This document shows, piece after piece, positions 19,222 through 19,394 of a stretch of DNA of 19,394 nucleotides. The position numbers and the translations under genes were made by a program. How positions within the stretch are numbered: the stretch's first letter is position 1; every line of letters starts with the position of its first letter. A model generated the notes under the pieces. That model was not told the origin of the DNA and searched no databases. It saw nothing but the letters and a program-made list of their open reading frames with translations. The stretch is from Goniomonas avonlea (Eukaryota > Cryptophyceae > Goniomonadida > Goniomonadaceae): contig QUTJ01031789.1 of assembly GCA_003573635.1 (NCBI GenBank), positions 1 to 19,394 on the forward strand. Reading direction: 5' to 3'.

Positions 19222-19394
19222 AACGGCAACAAGGGTGAGTTCAGCGTCTGTCAATTGCAACGAAAAAGCTTCCGGAGCAGCAGAAAGCACAACGAGCTCT
19301 GGGGTCGACGCTGCGGTGCACGACGACGACCGCGGACGCTGCAGCGACGCAAGCGGGTAGCGGTCAGCGATACTTGGCAAGAAGCCTCTTGTGA
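19222..19394 (-). CDS. Tentative upstream exon of the receptor-like gene, cut by the window edge
   Basis: The minus strand is open from the right edge to a strong GTGAGT donor at 19221. It reads ...TPELVVLSAAPEAFSLQL... and ends ELTLVAV plus one base. The phase-1 end fits the next known exon (18603), giving ...VAV-G-CPPGYIS. An internal CTGCAG at about 19340 could instead be an acceptor that starts the exon later. No signal peptide is visible, so the true start is probably outside the window. Confidence 0.4.

Overview
This is a gene-dense window from a nuclear eukaryotic genome. Every recognisable protein is split by GT-AG introns, no operon structure is visible, and noncoding DNA is rich in CT/GA and CA/GT microsatellites. 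Introns are small (34-627 nt, many of 34-52 nt). The gene content includes a Cys-rich ephrin-receptor-like transmembrane protein. Together this suggests a compact-genome protist, perhaps a choanoflagellate or a similar free-living flagellate. The sequence alone does not fix the lineage, so that assignment is inference.

Layout, left to right: (1) 1-844, flank with GA-rich runs and no recognised gene. (2) 845-1807, minus strand, a small protein with an N-terminal UBA (ubiquitin-binding) domain in two or three exons. (3) 1808-2238, a 431-bp divergent promoter holding an 18-bp perfect AT palindrome. (4) 2239-8939, plus strand, a complete exportin-1 (CRM1/XPO1) gene in 19 exons. The exons sum to 3225 nt (1074 aa) with every phase closing, and the leptomycin-reactive cysteine is present (Cys525). 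Intron 14 carries a four-copy hairpin-forming minisatellite. (5) 9320-9573, a 254-bp non-coding MITE-like element with 15-bp terminal inverted repeats, just upstream of the next gene. (6) 9747-12340, plus strand, an RBR (RING-IBR-Rcat) E3 ubiquitin ligase of about 503 aa in 8 exons with a predicted membrane segment. (7) 12341-13184, a convergent intergenic region with a cluster of perfect palindromes. (8) 13185-18603, minus strand and possibly running off the right edge, a single-pass membrane protein. It has 17 CxxC motifs of the GCC2/GCC3 type, a Thr/Ala/Ser-rich stalk, one transmembrane helix, and a cytoplasmic tail with a repeated short motif and a coiled coil.

The four genes are not an obvious pathway. 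Two relate to ubiquitin (a UBA reader and an RBR ligase) and flank the nuclear export receptor; the fourth is a surface receptor-like protein. The UBA gene and XPO1 are divergent and probably share a promoter. The RBR and receptor genes converge, and each stop codon lies inside a short tandem duplication. The best candidates for something undescribed are the receptor-like protein, the membrane-anchored RBR with an altered RING1, the hairpin minisatellite and the two palindromic elements.
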